This document shows, piece after piece, positions 8,799-17,010 of a stretch of DNA of 40,101 bases. The stretch lies in the NCBI GenBank assembly GCA_900553695.1, contig USEM01000009.1, forward strand, positions 1 through 40,101, written 5' to 3'. The DNA comes from an uncultured Clostridium sp. GTDB taxonomy: Bacteria > Bacillota > Clostridia > TANB77 > CAG-508. The notes below the pieces were generated by a model. The model saw nothing but the letters and a program-made list of their open reading frames with translations. It made no database searches and was not told the DNA's origin. The stretch's first letter is position 1. Every line of letters begins with the position of its first letter. A program made the translations under genes and the position numbers.

Positions 8799-9150
8799 AT
8801 TCTAACTTAAGATAATTACTTTTTGCATATACAATTCTAAAAATAACTACCTCTTTAGTTGTTTCATATATTCTATATAAAGCAATGTAATTGTCTATTA
8901 TTAATTTGTAATAAATTTCATTATGTGGTTTAACACGTACTTTCATACATCTATATGGATTTCGAGTTAATTCTAAACATTTTTCTTCAATTTTATTCAA
9001 AATTTTATGTGCAATTCTACTCTCTTGCAAATAATATGAAATATAAAAATATATTTCATATAACTCTACTTTTGCTACATCTGTAATGTTAACCTTATAA
9101 AAATCAGTATTTAAACTCTCTTCGTAACTCTTTGAAGACTTCCTCTGCAC
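8797..9150 (-). CDS. RelE/ParE-family toxin
   Basis: A small basic protein with the RelE/ParE fold pattern: DVAKVELYEIYFYIS helix, a second helix ending NPYRCMKV, then strands with YYKLIIDNYIALYRIYE and VVIFRIVYAKSNY. Such toxins either cleave mRNA in the ribosome or poison gyrase; which one cannot be told. Two GTG starts exist. GTG at 9150 (117 residues) has AAGGAAG correctly spaced, while the longer start at 9183 lacks one, so 9150 is chosen. Either start overlaps the antitoxin gene just upstream, as usual for these pairs. Confidence 0.75.
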   Translation of the reverse strand: MQRKSSKSYEESLNTDFYKVNITDVAKVELYEIYFYISYYLQESRIAHKILNKIEEKCLELTRNPYRCMKVRVKPHNEIYYKLIIDNYIALYRIYETTKEVVIFRIVYAKSNYLKLE

Positions 9151-9319
9151 TATAAATTCTTCCTTCTTTATAATCTTCTTCACTTTTTTTTAGTTTCTTC
9201 AAAAAGTCTTCTTTTTTAGATTGTTGTAATTCAATTATTGGTATGCTTGAATATGTTTTATCATTTTGGCAAGTCTTAAATTGTTTTTTTAATGCCGTAT
9301 AGTTTGATTTTAATTGCAT
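9104..9319 (-). CDS. Antitoxin of the RelE/ParE pair
   Basis: About 71 residues, lysine- and glutamate-rich. The C-terminal part GRIYSAEEVFKELRREFKY resembles the toxin-binding tail of ParD/RelB-like antitoxins. It lies directly before and overlaps the toxin gene. ATG at 9319 is taken as start; a GTG three codons upstream is possible but only two bases from AAAGG. The DNA-binding half is not clearly classified. By family habit the pair represses its own promoter. Confidence 0.7.
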   Translation of the reverse strand: MQLKSNYTALKKQFKTCQNDKTYSSIPIIELQQSKKEDFLKKLKKSEEDYKEGRIYSAEEVFKELRREFKY

Positions 9320-9346
9320 ATATATCACAACCTTTCATCTATTAAT

Positions 9347-9365
9347 ATTATACCACAGGTTCTGT
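9347..9365 (-). promoter_or_regulatory. Candidate -10 box and operator of the toxin-antitoxin pair
   Basis: A TATAAT on the minus strand (9347-9352) directly abuts an inverted repeat ACAG-GTT-CTGT (9355-9365). No good -35 box is seen. The repeat beside a -10 box fits an autorepression operator, but this is inference. Confidence 0.4.
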
Positions 9366-9453
9366 TAATTTTACTATAATTTTGGGAATTTTATTTTTGA
9401 ATAAACTAAAAATATTTGACCTATAAGAAAAAGGTCTAGATTAACTATTGCTA

Positions 9454-9482
9454 AATATATCACAGATTTTAGCGTTTTGCAA
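9454..9482 (-). promoter_or_regulatory. Candidate upstream promoter of the toxin-antitoxin pair
   Basis: Minus strand TTGCAA (9477-9482) and TATATT (9454-9459) with a 17-base spacer. It lies 135 bases upstream of the antitoxin start. Its leader contains a small hairpin, GACCT...AGGTC, near 9419-9436. Confidence 0.5.
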
Positions 9483-9551
9483 CAAAAATCGTTCGACCTT
9501 TTTCGACATTGAATTAATTATTAATTTTTAAAATTGAATGTTAAACTTTAT

Positions 9552-10883
9552 CTAAACCGTAATTTTCTCTTTTTTCACTTCTTCTGGAATTTCTTTATCT
9601 TCATCTTCTTTTTCATCTGGCAAAAATAGGTTTAGTAATATGCCAACTATTGCTGCTAAGCACATTCCTGATAGTGATAATGTTAAGTTTCCTGTTGTAA
9701 AGGAGATAGCTGCTCCTCCAAGTCCTAGAACTAGCATTGCTGATGCCACTACAACATTTTTTGTTTTTCCAAAATCTGTTTGGTTTTCAATTAATACTTT
9801 TAAACCATTTACTGATATAAACCCATATAAAAGCACAGTTACTCCACCTAAAACTGCCCATGGAATGCTTGATATTAGTGCCGTAAATTTTCCTAAAAAG
9901 CCTAGAACTATTGCTATAATTGCAGCTAGTCCAATTACCCATACTGAAGCAACTTTCGTCATTCCAACAACTGCAGTATTTTCACCATATGTTGTATTTG
10001 CAGGTCCTCCAATTGCTCCTGCAACAAATGTTGCTAACCCGTCTCCCATTAGAGTTCTGTCTAGTCCTGGATCTTCTATTAAGTCTTTTCCAATTATTGT
10101 GCTTAATGCTTTGTGATCTCCAATATGTTCAGCCATTGTAACTAATGCAATTGGTGCCATTGAAATTGCTACCATAAAATCTGGCATGTAGCTTACAAAT
10201 GGTATTGAAAAATTTGGCACTGTAAAAAATGCTGCTTCTTTAACTGCTGTAAAATCTACCATTCCAAGGATAATAGCAAAAATATACCCAGATACAATTC
10301 CTACTAAAAATGGAATTACCTTTAAAAAGCCTTTACCCCTTACAGCAACTATAGCTGTTACAAGGAATGTAAATGCTGCAACTGCAACTGTTTTCCATTC
10401 AATTGTCTCTCCACCAAGTCCAATATTAGATACTGCACTTGAAGCTAAGCTTAATCCTATAATCATAATCATTGGGCCAATTACAACTGGTGGAAGTAGT
10501 TTATTTATCCATTTTTTTCCTGTAAAGTGTATAATTGTTGCAACTATCATATAGATTAGTCCGACTACCATAACGCCTGTCATAGTTCCACCTAAACCTC
10601 CTGCAGCATAGGCTACTATCATTGGTGATATAAAAGCAAATGAACTTCCTAGATATACAGGTGATTTACCTTTTGTACAAAGTATATATAATAATGTTCC
10701 AAATCCTGATGCAAGTAGTGCAATTCCTGTTGATAAAACTTCTGTTCCTGCTGCACTGTTTACAAGTAATGGTACAAGCACTGTTGCGCCAAACATAGCA
10801 AATACGTGTTGAAAAGCTAAAATTATCCATTTAGTAACTTTTGGTTTTTCGTTTACATCTAATAGCATTCTTTTTTGTTTCAT
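9552..10883 (-). CDS. uraA: Uracil permease, NCS2 family
   Basis: A proton-coupled nucleobase symporter of 443 residues with about 14 hydrophobic segments. The start (WIILAFQHVFAMFGATVLVP), the SSFAFISPM segment near residue 80, MAEHIGDH near residue 250 and GGPANTTYGENTAVVG near residue 295 are hallmark UraA/PyrP motifs. The tail is acidic and lysine-rich. ATG at 10883 follows a GAGGGGGA ribosome binding site. Upstream lie a 33-codon ORF and a terminator hairpin, so expression may depend on read-through. No PyrR-binding sequence was recognised in the leader. Confidence 0.94.
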   Translation of the reverse strand: MKQKRMLLDVNEKPKVTKWIILAFQHVFAMFGATVLVPLLVNSAAGTEVLSTGIALLASGFGTLLYILCTKGKSPVYLGSSFAFISPMIVAYAAGGLGGTMTGVMVVGLIYMIVATIIHFTGKKWINKLLPPVVIGPMIMIIGLSLASSAVSNIGLGGETIEWKTVAVAAFTFLVTAIVAVRGKGFLKVIPFLVGIVSGYIFAIILGMVDFTAVKEAAFFTVPNFSIPFVSYMPDFMVAISMAPIALVTMAEHIGDHKALSTIIGKDLIEDPGLDRTLMGDGLATFVAGAIGGPANTTYGENTAVVGMTKVASVWVIGLAAIIAIVLGFLGKFTALISSIPWAVLGGVTVLLYGFISVNGLKVLIENQTDFGKTKNVVVASAMLVLGLGGAAISFTTGNLTLSLSGMCLAAIVGILLNLFLPDEKEDEDKEIPEEVKKEKITV

Positions 10884-10943
10884 TTAAAAATCCCCCTCTT
10901 AAAATATAAATTACTGTTTTTGGAAAACTCGCGATTTTTTTCC

Positions 10944-10972
10944 AAAAAAAAACACTAATTGAAATTAGTGTT
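10944..10972 (-). terminator. Terminator or attenuator upstream of uraA
   Basis: AACACTAATT (10951-10960) and AATTAGTGTT (10963-10972) are exact inverted repeats followed on the minus strand by seven T (10944-10950). It begins at the stop codon of the small ORF and precedes uraA by about 60 bases. Confidence 0.8.
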
Positions 10973-11072
10973 AAAATTGAAATATAAATGAAAATGAAAC
11001 AACTATAAAAGCAATAAAACCTGCATTTTCTAATGTTTTTATTAAATTGTTTTTATAGAAATTTTTCTTCAT
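10971..11072 (-). CDS. 33-residue hydrophobic small protein or leader peptide
   Basis: The minus strand encodes a short ORF starting MKKNFYKNNLIKTLENAG and continuing into a hydrophobic stretch (FIAFIVVSFSFIFQF). An AGGTG ribosome binding site lies seven bases before the ATG and a strong promoter lies 17-45 bases upstream. A terminator begins at its stop codon. The basic start plus single hydrophobic segment suggests a tiny membrane peptide. Its place between promoter and terminator ahead of uraA also allows a leader-peptide role. It is too short to be certain. Confidence 0.6.
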   Translation of the reverse strand: MKKNFYKNNLIKTLENAGFIAFIVVSFSFIFQF

Positions 11073-11088
11073 TTTTTTCACCTGAACA

Positions 11089-11117
11089 ATTCTACTATAT
11101 TTGTTTAAAAAAAGCAA
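11089..11117 (-). promoter_or_regulatory. Promoter of the small ORF and possibly uraA
   Basis: Minus strand TTGCTT (11112-11117) and TAGAAT (11089-11094) with a 17-base spacer, 17 bases before the small-ORF start codon. Confidence 0.65.
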
Positions 11118-11192
11118 TATATTTTTCAAAAATTTTCAAAAAAAATTTTATTATTCAAATTCATTGTTAAAACGTCCGCCAAATCTCGCCTT

Positions 11193-11298
11193 GAGTTATA
11201 TATGTTTTGTTCTCAAGAAAAAATCGAAATGGCTACGAGGGTCACGAGTGAAGCCGTTGGCTCTTCGACTGTTTTCTTTCGAAAAAAATATATAACTC
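11193..11298. repeat. Structured intergenic element with long terminal inverted repeat
   Basis: The interval between topA and the small ORF (11118-11347) has no convincing gene. GAGTTATATAT (11193-11203) and ATATATAACTC (11288-11298) are exact inverted repeats. Inside, AAGAAAA pairs with TTTTCTT (11215-11221, 11272-11278) and TCGAA with TTCGA (11224-11228, 11264-11268). The core is GC-richer than its surroundings. It could be a small RNA or a miniature palindromic mobile repeat; no copy elsewhere in the window was noticed. Open frames across it look incidental. Confidence 0.5.
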
Positions 11299-11347
11299 CT
11301 GCGTTTGGCTACTTACCTTATTAATTCAATATGAAATTTTACCTAAT

Positions 11348-13408
11348 TTATTTGTTGCTTTTATTTTTTCTTTTTCTAGTGGTCTTCTTTGCACTTGTTT
11401 TTCTTCTTGTTGGTTTAGCTTTGTTGTTTTCTTTTTCTTCTGTTCCAGGCTTATTCCAAGAGATGTAGTCACATGTTGCTGGGTTGTTTTCGCAGATGTA
11501 GTAGTTTCTTCTTTTCTTTGTTTTTCTTATTTGAACTTTTCCTCCACATTTAGGGCATAGTTCATCTATTGTTTCTACTAAAGGCTTTGCATTTTGACAT
11601 TCTGGATATCCTGGGCATGCTAGGAATTTTCCGTATTTACCATATTTTATAACCATCATTCTTCCACATTTTTCACAAGGTATATCTGAAACTTCATATT
11701 CAAGTTTTACATGCTCTAGCTCTTTTTCTACCTTTTCAACAGTGTTTTTAAATGGTCCATAAAATTCTTGTATAACCTTTTTCCATTCTTCTTTTCCCTC
11801 TGCAATTTTATCAAATTCTTCTTCCATTTCGGCTGTAAATTTAACATTTAAAACATCTGGGAAGTTTTCTACTAATAGCTTATTTACTATTTTTCCAAGT
11901 TCTGTTGGGTGTAACTGTTTTTGTCTTTTTTCAATATACCTTCTTGCTAGTATTGTTGTAATTGTTGGTGAATAAGTACTTGGTCTTCCTATTCCTTTTT
12001 CTTCTAGTGTCTTTACTAAGCTTGCTTCAGTATATCTTGGTGGTGGTTCTGTAAAACTCTGCTTTGTTTCTATTTTTTCTTTCTTTAATTCTTGATTTTC
12101 AGTAAGGTCTGGAATTGTTTCAAATTCCTCTTTTTCTTCAATATCAGCTGTTTCAACATATAGTGTCATGAAGCCATTGAATTTTAAGTTTTGTCCATTT
12201 GCTCTAAAGTTATAGTTGTTGGCTAATATTTTTACTGAAACTGTATCATAAATTGCTGCAGACATTTGGCTTGCTATAAATCTGTTATAAATTAGTCTGT
12301 ATAATTTATATTGGTCATTACTTAAACTATCTTTAACCTTTTCAGGAGATAATTCGATATATGTTGGTCTTATAGCTTCGTGTGCATCTTGTGCATCTCC
12401 TTTTGTTTTATAGTATCTATTTTCATAATACTCTGGTCCATATTCTTTTTCAATATAGTCCTTTGCCCATTTTCTTGCTTCTTCAGAAATTCTTGTTGAG
12501 TCTGTTCTCATGTAAGTAATTAAACCTACTGTGCCCTTTTCTGGTATTTTTACACCTTCATATAGACCTTGTGCTATTGTCATTGTCTTTTTAATTGAAA
12601 AGCTTAATTTTCTTGAAGCTTCTTGTTGCATTGTACTAGTTGTAAATGGTGGTGCTGGAGTACGTTTCTTTTCTCCTCTTTTTACCTCTTCTACTATATA
12701 TTTTGCTTTTTCAACATCATTTACAATTTTTCCTACTTCATTTTCTGAATGTATATCTATTTTCTTATTATCTTTTCCATAGAATTTTGCTTGGAAACTC
12801 TTTTTGCTTTTTGGATCTTTAAGTTTTGCATATATGTTCCAATATTCTTCTGGTTTAAAGTTTTCTATTTCTTCTTCTCTTTCTACTATAAGTCTTACAG
12901 CAACTGATTGAACTCTACCTGCTGATAAGCCTTTTTGTACTTTTTTCCATAATACTGGACTGATTTTATAACCAACTATTCTATCTAATACTCTACGTGC
13001 TTGTTGTGCATCTGTTAAGTCCATATCTATTTTTCTTGGCTCTTTAATTGCATTTTTAACGGCATCTTTTGTAATTTCGTTAAATGTTACTCTGCAAACT
13101 GTATTTGGGTCTATATTTAAAATATGAGCCAAATGCCAAGCTATTGCTTCTCCTTCACGGTCAGGGTCAGTTGCAAGGTATACTTTTTTTGCATCTTTTG
13201 CATCTTTCTTTAATGCTTTTATTAAATCTCCCTTACCTCTAATATTTATATATTGTGGTTCTAATGTTTTTTCATCAATTCCTAATTTTGATTTTGGTAG
13301 GTCTCTAATATGTCCCATTGATGCTACAACTTTAGTGTTACCACCTAAAAATTTTTTAATTGTATTCGCCTTTGCAGGTGATTCGACTATTACTAATTTA
13401 TCAGTCAT
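11348..13408 (-). CDS. topA: DNA topoisomerase I
   Basis: A type IA topoisomerase of 686 residues that relaxes negative supercoils. The Toprim domain (VIVESPAKANTIKKFLG at 6-22; DPDREGEAIAWHL near 110) is followed by the catalytic segment GLITYMRTDSTRI near residue 300, containing the active-site tyrosine. Two C-terminal zinc-ribbon modules (CEKCGRMM...CPGYPEC and CPKCGGKV...CENNPATC) follow, then a lysine/arginine-rich tail. Length and order are normal. ATG at 13408 follows AAAGGAAA. It lies 28 bases after the hydrolase gene. Confidence 0.97.
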   Translation of the reverse strand: MTDKLVIVESPAKANTIKKFLGGNTKVVASMGHIRDLPKSKLGIDEKTLEPQYINIRGKGDLIKALKKDAKDAKKVYLATDPDREGEAIAWHLAHILNIDPNTVCRVTFNEITKDAVKNAIKEPRKIDMDLTDAQQARRVLDRIVGYKISPVLWKKVQKGLSAGRVQSVAVRLIVEREEEIENFKPEEYWNIYAKLKDPKSKKSFQAKFYGKDNKKIDIHSENEVGKIVNDVEKAKYIVEEVKRGEKKRTPAPPFTTSTMQQEASRKLSFSIKKTMTIAQGLYEGVKIPEKGTVGLITYMRTDSTRISEEARKWAKDYIEKEYGPEYYENRYYKTKGDAQDAHEAIRPTYIELSPEKVKDSLSNDQYKLYRLIYNRFIASQMSAAIYDTVSVKILANNYNFRANGQNLKFNGFMTLYVETADIEEKEEFETIPDLTENQELKKEKIETKQSFTEPPPRYTEASLVKTLEEKGIGRPSTYSPTITTILARRYIEKRQKQLHPTELGKIVNKLLVENFPDVLNVKFTAEMEEEFDKIAEGKEEWKKVIQEFYGPFKNTVEKVEKELEHVKLEYEVSDIPCEKCGRMMVIKYGKYGKFLACPGYPECQNAKPLVETIDELCPKCGGKVQIRKTKKRRNYYICENNPATCDYISWNKPGTEEKENNKAKPTRRKTSAKKTTRKRKNKSNK

Positions 13409-13436
13409 AAATATTTTCCTTTCCTATTCAAAGCTT

Positions 13437-14306
13437 TTATCCTATGAAACTTATAATCTCTTTTGCAAGAGTTTCTTCTTTTCCTGTATATCCATGGTCT
13501 GCACCATCTATATAGCCTATATCTAGCTTTTCGTTTTGTATTTTAGATTTTAGAATTTCTATCAAATTACTCAAATTTTGTAAAACTAAATCCTGCACAT
13601 TTCCCCATCTTAAAAATAGTGGAATTTGTATGTTATTTAGTTCTTTAAAGTTATAATCTTTATCCCAAAATCTTGCAAAATCAATATCTTTGTTGTATTT
13701 GAAATATCTTAAATATGATCGTACACAAATTGGGTGATCAAAACTTTCTATTGGCATTAAATCATTTAATTTTCCTTCTTTTTCTTTATTTTCAGCATAT
13801 TCCATCATTTCAGCATATTTATCTCCTAAGTCATACTTCTGGCAATCTGGAATGTCAACTAAGGATAATAGCATAATGCCTTTTATATTTTTTACATTAT
13901 TTTCGTTTTTTAATTTGTTATAAGTATAAACAATTTTTGTGCAGCCCAAACTATGTCCTTGTAAGTATATGTCTGTATAACCTAGTTCAAGCATTTTGTT
14001 TATTGCTCCTTTTATGTCATAATATCCATCAAGCACATCTTCATACACAGAACCACCATTTAGTATTTTTTCTCCTGTTGTCTTTCTTGTGTATGTCATA
14101 AGTTCTGCCCCTCTGTTGTTAAATGCAAAATATGCTACTCCTGCATTTGATATTTCTTTTGATAAAATATCCTCTCTTCTTTTTAAGCAGTTGCTTTGCA
14201 TACCATGTACTGATATTACAACTCTTTTTGTTGGGTTTGTAGGTCTTTCTAGCAAGCCTACTAGTTCAATTTCATCTTCTGTATTAAAATATACTCTTTC
14301 TAGCAT
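13437..14306 (-). CDS. Alpha/beta hydrolase (serine esterase/aminopeptidase-like)
   Basis: A protein of 289 residues with an alpha/beta-hydrolase layout. It has an oxyanion-type segment VVISVHGMQSN (about 31-41), the nucleophile elbow GHSLG near residue 114 and a late DGADHGYTG holding the likely catalytic histidine. The acid is probably the aspartate in the WGNVQDLV region. No signal peptide, so cytoplasmic. The substrate is unknown. It lies 9 bases after the U32 gene and 28 bases before topA on the same strand. Confidence 0.8.
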   Translation of the reverse strand: MLERVYFNTEDEIELVGLLERPTNPTKRVVISVHGMQSNCLKRREDILSKEISNAGVAYFAFNNRGAELMTYTRKTTGEKILNGGSVYEDVLDGYYDIKGAINKMLELGYTDIYLQGHSLGCTKIVYTYNKLKNENNVKNIKGIMLLSLVDIPDCQKYDLGDKYAEMMEYAENKEKEGKLNDLMPIESFDHPICVRSYLRYFKYNKDIDFARFWDKDYNFKELNNIQIPLFLRWGNVQDLVLQNLSNLIEILKSKIQNEKLDIGYIDGADHGYTGKEETLAKEIISFIG

Positions 14307-14315
14307 ATTTCCTCC

Positions 14316-15545
14316 TTATTTTTGGCGACGTAATATCCAGTTTGTTTTTGCTTCTACTGGAATATGTAATTTAACTTTTTGGCCTTCTTTTCCTGGGTTT
14401 ACAAATTCAATTGGTTCATCAGTTTCAGCATCCCAAAGGTTATCTATTGTAAATTTGAAGGCTTCTATTTGGTCTGGAATTATTAGTTCTAATTTATCGC
14501 CTATTTGTAATCTATTCTTTATTTCTATTATACTCTTTTCTTTATTAAATTCCTGCACTTTTCCACCAAATTCAAAATTTGGGTTATATTGTTTTCCTTC
14601 ATATTCTTGGAAATCTCGGTTGTTTTTATCATTAAAATAAAATGTTGTTAAACCTCTTGTTTTTGTTTTTTCGAGTTCATTTAAGTATTTTGTATAATCG
14701 TAATTTTCTGGGTCTTTTATATAATCGTCTATTGCTGTTCTATATGTATTTATAATTGTTGCTAAGTAATATTCTGTTTTAAGTCTTCCTTCTATTTTTA
14801 AGCTATCTACACCCATTTCAATTATTTCTGGTAATTCTTTTATTAAGCACATATCTTTAGAAGATAATATATATGTACCATGTTGGTCTTGTTCAACAGG
14901 CATCATAAGTCCTGGGTTATTTTTTTCTTCTAAATATAAGTTATATGCCCATCTACAGCTTTGTGCACAATCTCCAAGGTTTGCACTTCTACCTGCTAGG
15001 AAGTCACTTAAATGGCATCTTCCAGAATATCCATAGCAAATAGCCCCATGTATAAACATTTCTATTTCTAGGTCTTTTGGTTTATTTTCCATAATAGTTC
15101 TAATTTCTTCTTTATTTAATTCACGTGCAAGTATTATTCTTTTTGCACCATTATTATACCAGAACTTGCTTGTATGGTAGCTTACGGTGTTTGCTTGTGT
15201 ACTAATATGTATTGGTAAGTTTGGTGCTATTTCACGAACACAATCTACCACTCCACCATCCGAAACAATTACGCCATCTGCTTTTATTCTATCTAGCATT
15301 TTTATTTGTGCTTTAACATCATCATACATTTCGTCTCTTGCATAAATATTTAAAGGTACATAAACCTTTTTTTGAATAGAATGTGCATATTCAATTATTC
15401 TTTCTAGTTCATTATCATCTATTTCTACTCTTGTTCTTAATGATAGTTTTGATGTTCCACAATATATTGCGTCTGCTCCATATTCAAAAGCAACTTTTGC
15501 TTTTTCGAAAGATCCTGCTGGTGCTAGTAATTCTGGTATTTTCAT
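14316..15545 (-). CDS. trhP: U32-family protein, tRNA 5-hydroxyuridine synthase TrhP-like
   Basis: A protein of 409 residues that starts PELLAPAGSFEKAKVAFEYG, the U32 signature. It keeps the cysteine-rich GAICYGYSGRCHLS...GDCAQSCRW segment near residues 168-200, thought to carry a metal cluster. U32 proteins of this size (YrrN/YrrO in Bacillus, YegQ in E. coli) act with prephenate to hydroxylate U34 of tRNAs. The trmR-type methyltransferase two genes upstream would finish 5-methoxyuridine, which supports the assignment over the older peptidase label. Its ATG shares a base with the stop of the preceding gene (TAATG), so they are probably coupled. Confidence 0.88.
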   Translation of the reverse strand: MKIPELLAPAGSFEKAKVAFEYGADAIYCGTSKLSLRTRVEIDDNELERIIEYAHSIQKKVYVPLNIYARDEMYDDVKAQIKMLDRIKADGVIVSDGGVVDCVREIAPNLPIHISTQANTVSYHTSKFWYNNGAKRIILARELNKEEIRTIMENKPKDLEIEMFIHGAICYGYSGRCHLSDFLAGRSANLGDCAQSCRWAYNLYLEEKNNPGLMMPVEQDQHGTYILSSKDMCLIKELPEIIEMGVDSLKIEGRLKTEYYLATIINTYRTAIDDYIKDPENYDYTKYLNELEKTKTRGLTTFYFNDKNNRDFQEYEGKQYNPNFEFGGKVQEFNKEKSIIEIKNRLQIGDKLELIIPDQIEAFKFTIDNLWDAETDEPIEFVNPGKEGQKVKLHIPVEAKTNWILRRQK

Positions 15546-16339
15546 TATTTTTCTTCTCCCTTACTTTTTGATTCTGGTTTTACAAAATTATATGGTTTTT
15601 TTTCTAAATATTTTTGATGAATGCGATCAAGATTTAGTGTTGGGTACATGTGCTTTAAAGTTTCTATTAACGTTAATTGCCTTAAACCTTTATCTTTAAT
15701 TCCATTTCTGATACCACATATCCACATTTCTGGCACATTGTGTATATCATATGTTCCAATTTCTAGCTCTCTTTGTATTTCTTCTACATTTTCATTTTTG
15801 TATTTTGTATGTGCAGCTTTTCCTGTTGTTGCATTCTTTGAAACTTCAAATGTTTTATATTGAATTTCTATATCTGGTATGTAATCAAATTTTTTCTTAC
15901 TTGCTGTGTCTTCATCATGTTTTAATCTAGATACTGTGTGTGTTGCAATATAGCCATTAGGTTTATTATATTTTGCAATTGTAAGTGGTGTTAAAAATCT
16001 TTCTAGATATTCCCTTATTGCTTTAAGCTCTGCTTCATCTGCTGCAAGTATTTCTGTTCCAAATACATCATCAAGTTCCTTCTTCTTACCTGTTTTTGAA
16101 TATTGAACGTTTATTATGTCATTGTTTAAAGCAGATTTCGGAGATTTTATTCTTGCTGTTAGATTTATATTATTTCCTATAATTCCTCTTTTACTTAAAG
16201 TATCCAAGCACATTTTCATGTAATTCACAATAAGTAAAAAAGCATTTCTTTGGTTTTGTGTATACTCTATGTATCCATTATATAAGCTCTTTGGATCTTG
16301 TCCTGAGCAAATTGATGATATATCTAGTTCTTTTCCCAT
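15545..16339 (-). CDS. RelA/SpoT-synthetase-like domain protein
   Basis: A protein of 264 residues. I read it as a divergent alarmone synthetase domain: ARIKSPKSALN (about 62-72) like the RelA R-x-K-x-x-x-S motif, KELDDVFGTEIL (about 88-99) like the metal-binding D-x-x-G strand, GYIATHTVS (about 128) like GYxSxH, PDIEIQYKT (about 151) like the catalytic E-x-Q-x-R-T, and GKAAHTKYK. There is no HD hydrolase, TGS or ACT domain, so it would be a small synthetase-like protein. Whether it makes (p)ppGpp is unproven. It sits between trmR and trhP, a tRNA wobble-uridine modification locus, and is coupled to trhP by TAATG. Confidence 0.6.
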   Translation of the reverse strand: MGKELDISSICSGQDPKSLYNGYIEYTQNQRNAFLLIVNYMKMCLDTLSKRGIIGNNINLTARIKSPKSALNNDIINVQYSKTGKKKELDDVFGTEILAADEAELKAIREYLERFLTPLTIAKYNKPNGYIATHTVSRLKHDEDTASKKKFDYIPDIEIQYKTFEVSKNATTGKAAHTKYKNENVEEIQRELEIGTYDIHNVPEMWICGIRNGIKDKGLRQLTLIETLKHMYPTLNLDRIHQKYLEKKPYNFVKPESKSKGEEK

Positions 16340-16353
16340 ATAGATTGCCCCTT

Positions 16354-16935
16354 TTACATTTTTTTGCTTATTGCCAGTCCGTCTCCAACTTCTAATATTT
16401 CTGTTGTTAAGTTTTCATTTTCTGTTAATTCTTTTAGAAACTCACGAAGTCCTCTTACTGCTGTTCTTTGCTTGTGTTTATTGTAATCACTCATGACATA
16501 TCCTTTGTATAGAACGTTATCTGCCACTATTATACCATGAGATGCAAGCATTCGTAAAGCTTCTGATAAAAAAATTGGATATTTTCCCTTTGCAGCATCT
16601 ATAAAAACAACATCATATGGTCCTGTAAGTGTTGGTAATACCTCTAATGCGTCTCCTTCATAAATGTGTATTTTTTCTTCTAAATTTAAGTCTTTAATGT
16701 TTTGTTTAGCTTCTGAAATTCTTTCTTCATCTCTTTCGATTGTATCTATGTAACCATTATCGCTTAAATATTTTGAAAATCTTATTGCTGAGTATCCAAC
16801 GGCTGTACCAATTTCAAGAATTCTATCTGGTTTCTTATCTTCTAAAATTTTTCCAACAACTTCTAGTGTGTCGTCCATAATGATTGGAATGTGGTCTTCC
16901 AAAGCTTTTTCTTTTATTTGTTCAATTGTTTTCAT
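16354..16935 (-). CDS. trmR: SAM-dependent O-methyltransferase, TrmR-like
   Basis: A protein of 193 residues with motif I LEIGTAVGYSAI (about 40-51), the acidic TIERDEER loop, the VFIDAAKGKY metal/SAM segment near residue 109 and a C-terminal VGDGLAISKK. It belongs to the caffeoyl-CoA-type methyltransferases. The Bacillus homologue YrrM/TrmR methylates 5-hydroxyuridine at tRNA position 34 to 5-methoxyuridine. A U32 gene of the hydroxylating type follows, making that role likely. It is shorter than YrrM at the N-terminus, but AGGAGA precedes this ATG and no upstream coding is seen. A terminator separates it from typA. Confidence 0.85.
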   Translation of the reverse strand: MKTIEQIKEKALEDHIPIIMDDTLEVVGKILEDKKPDRILEIGTAVGYSAIRFSKYLSDNGYIDTIERDEERISEAKQNIKDLNLEEKIHIYEGDALEVLPTLTGPYDVVFIDAAKGKYPIFLSEALRMLASHGIIVADNVLYKGYVMSDYNKHKQRTAVRGLREFLKELTENENLTTEILEVGDGLAISKKM

Positions 16936-16960
16936 ATATTTTCTCCTAAAATAATATTAA

Positions 16961-17003
16961 AGAACCTTCTTTAACTTACTTTGTGTAAGGGCTTGAAGGT
17001 TCT
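16961..17003 (-). terminator. Terminator after typA
   Basis: AGAACCTTC (16961-16969) pairs with GAAGGTTCT (16995-17003). The loop holds an inner stem CTTAC/GTAAG. The following minus-strand bases are T-rich but broken (TTTAATATTATTTT), so termination may be partial. Confidence 0.6.
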
Positions 17004-17010
17004 CTTTTGA

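Noticed and set aside
11101..11295. A 64-codon plus-strand open frame over the palindromic element.
   Set aside because: No ribosome binding site, biased composition, and it runs through the inverted repeats; the open frame looks incidental.
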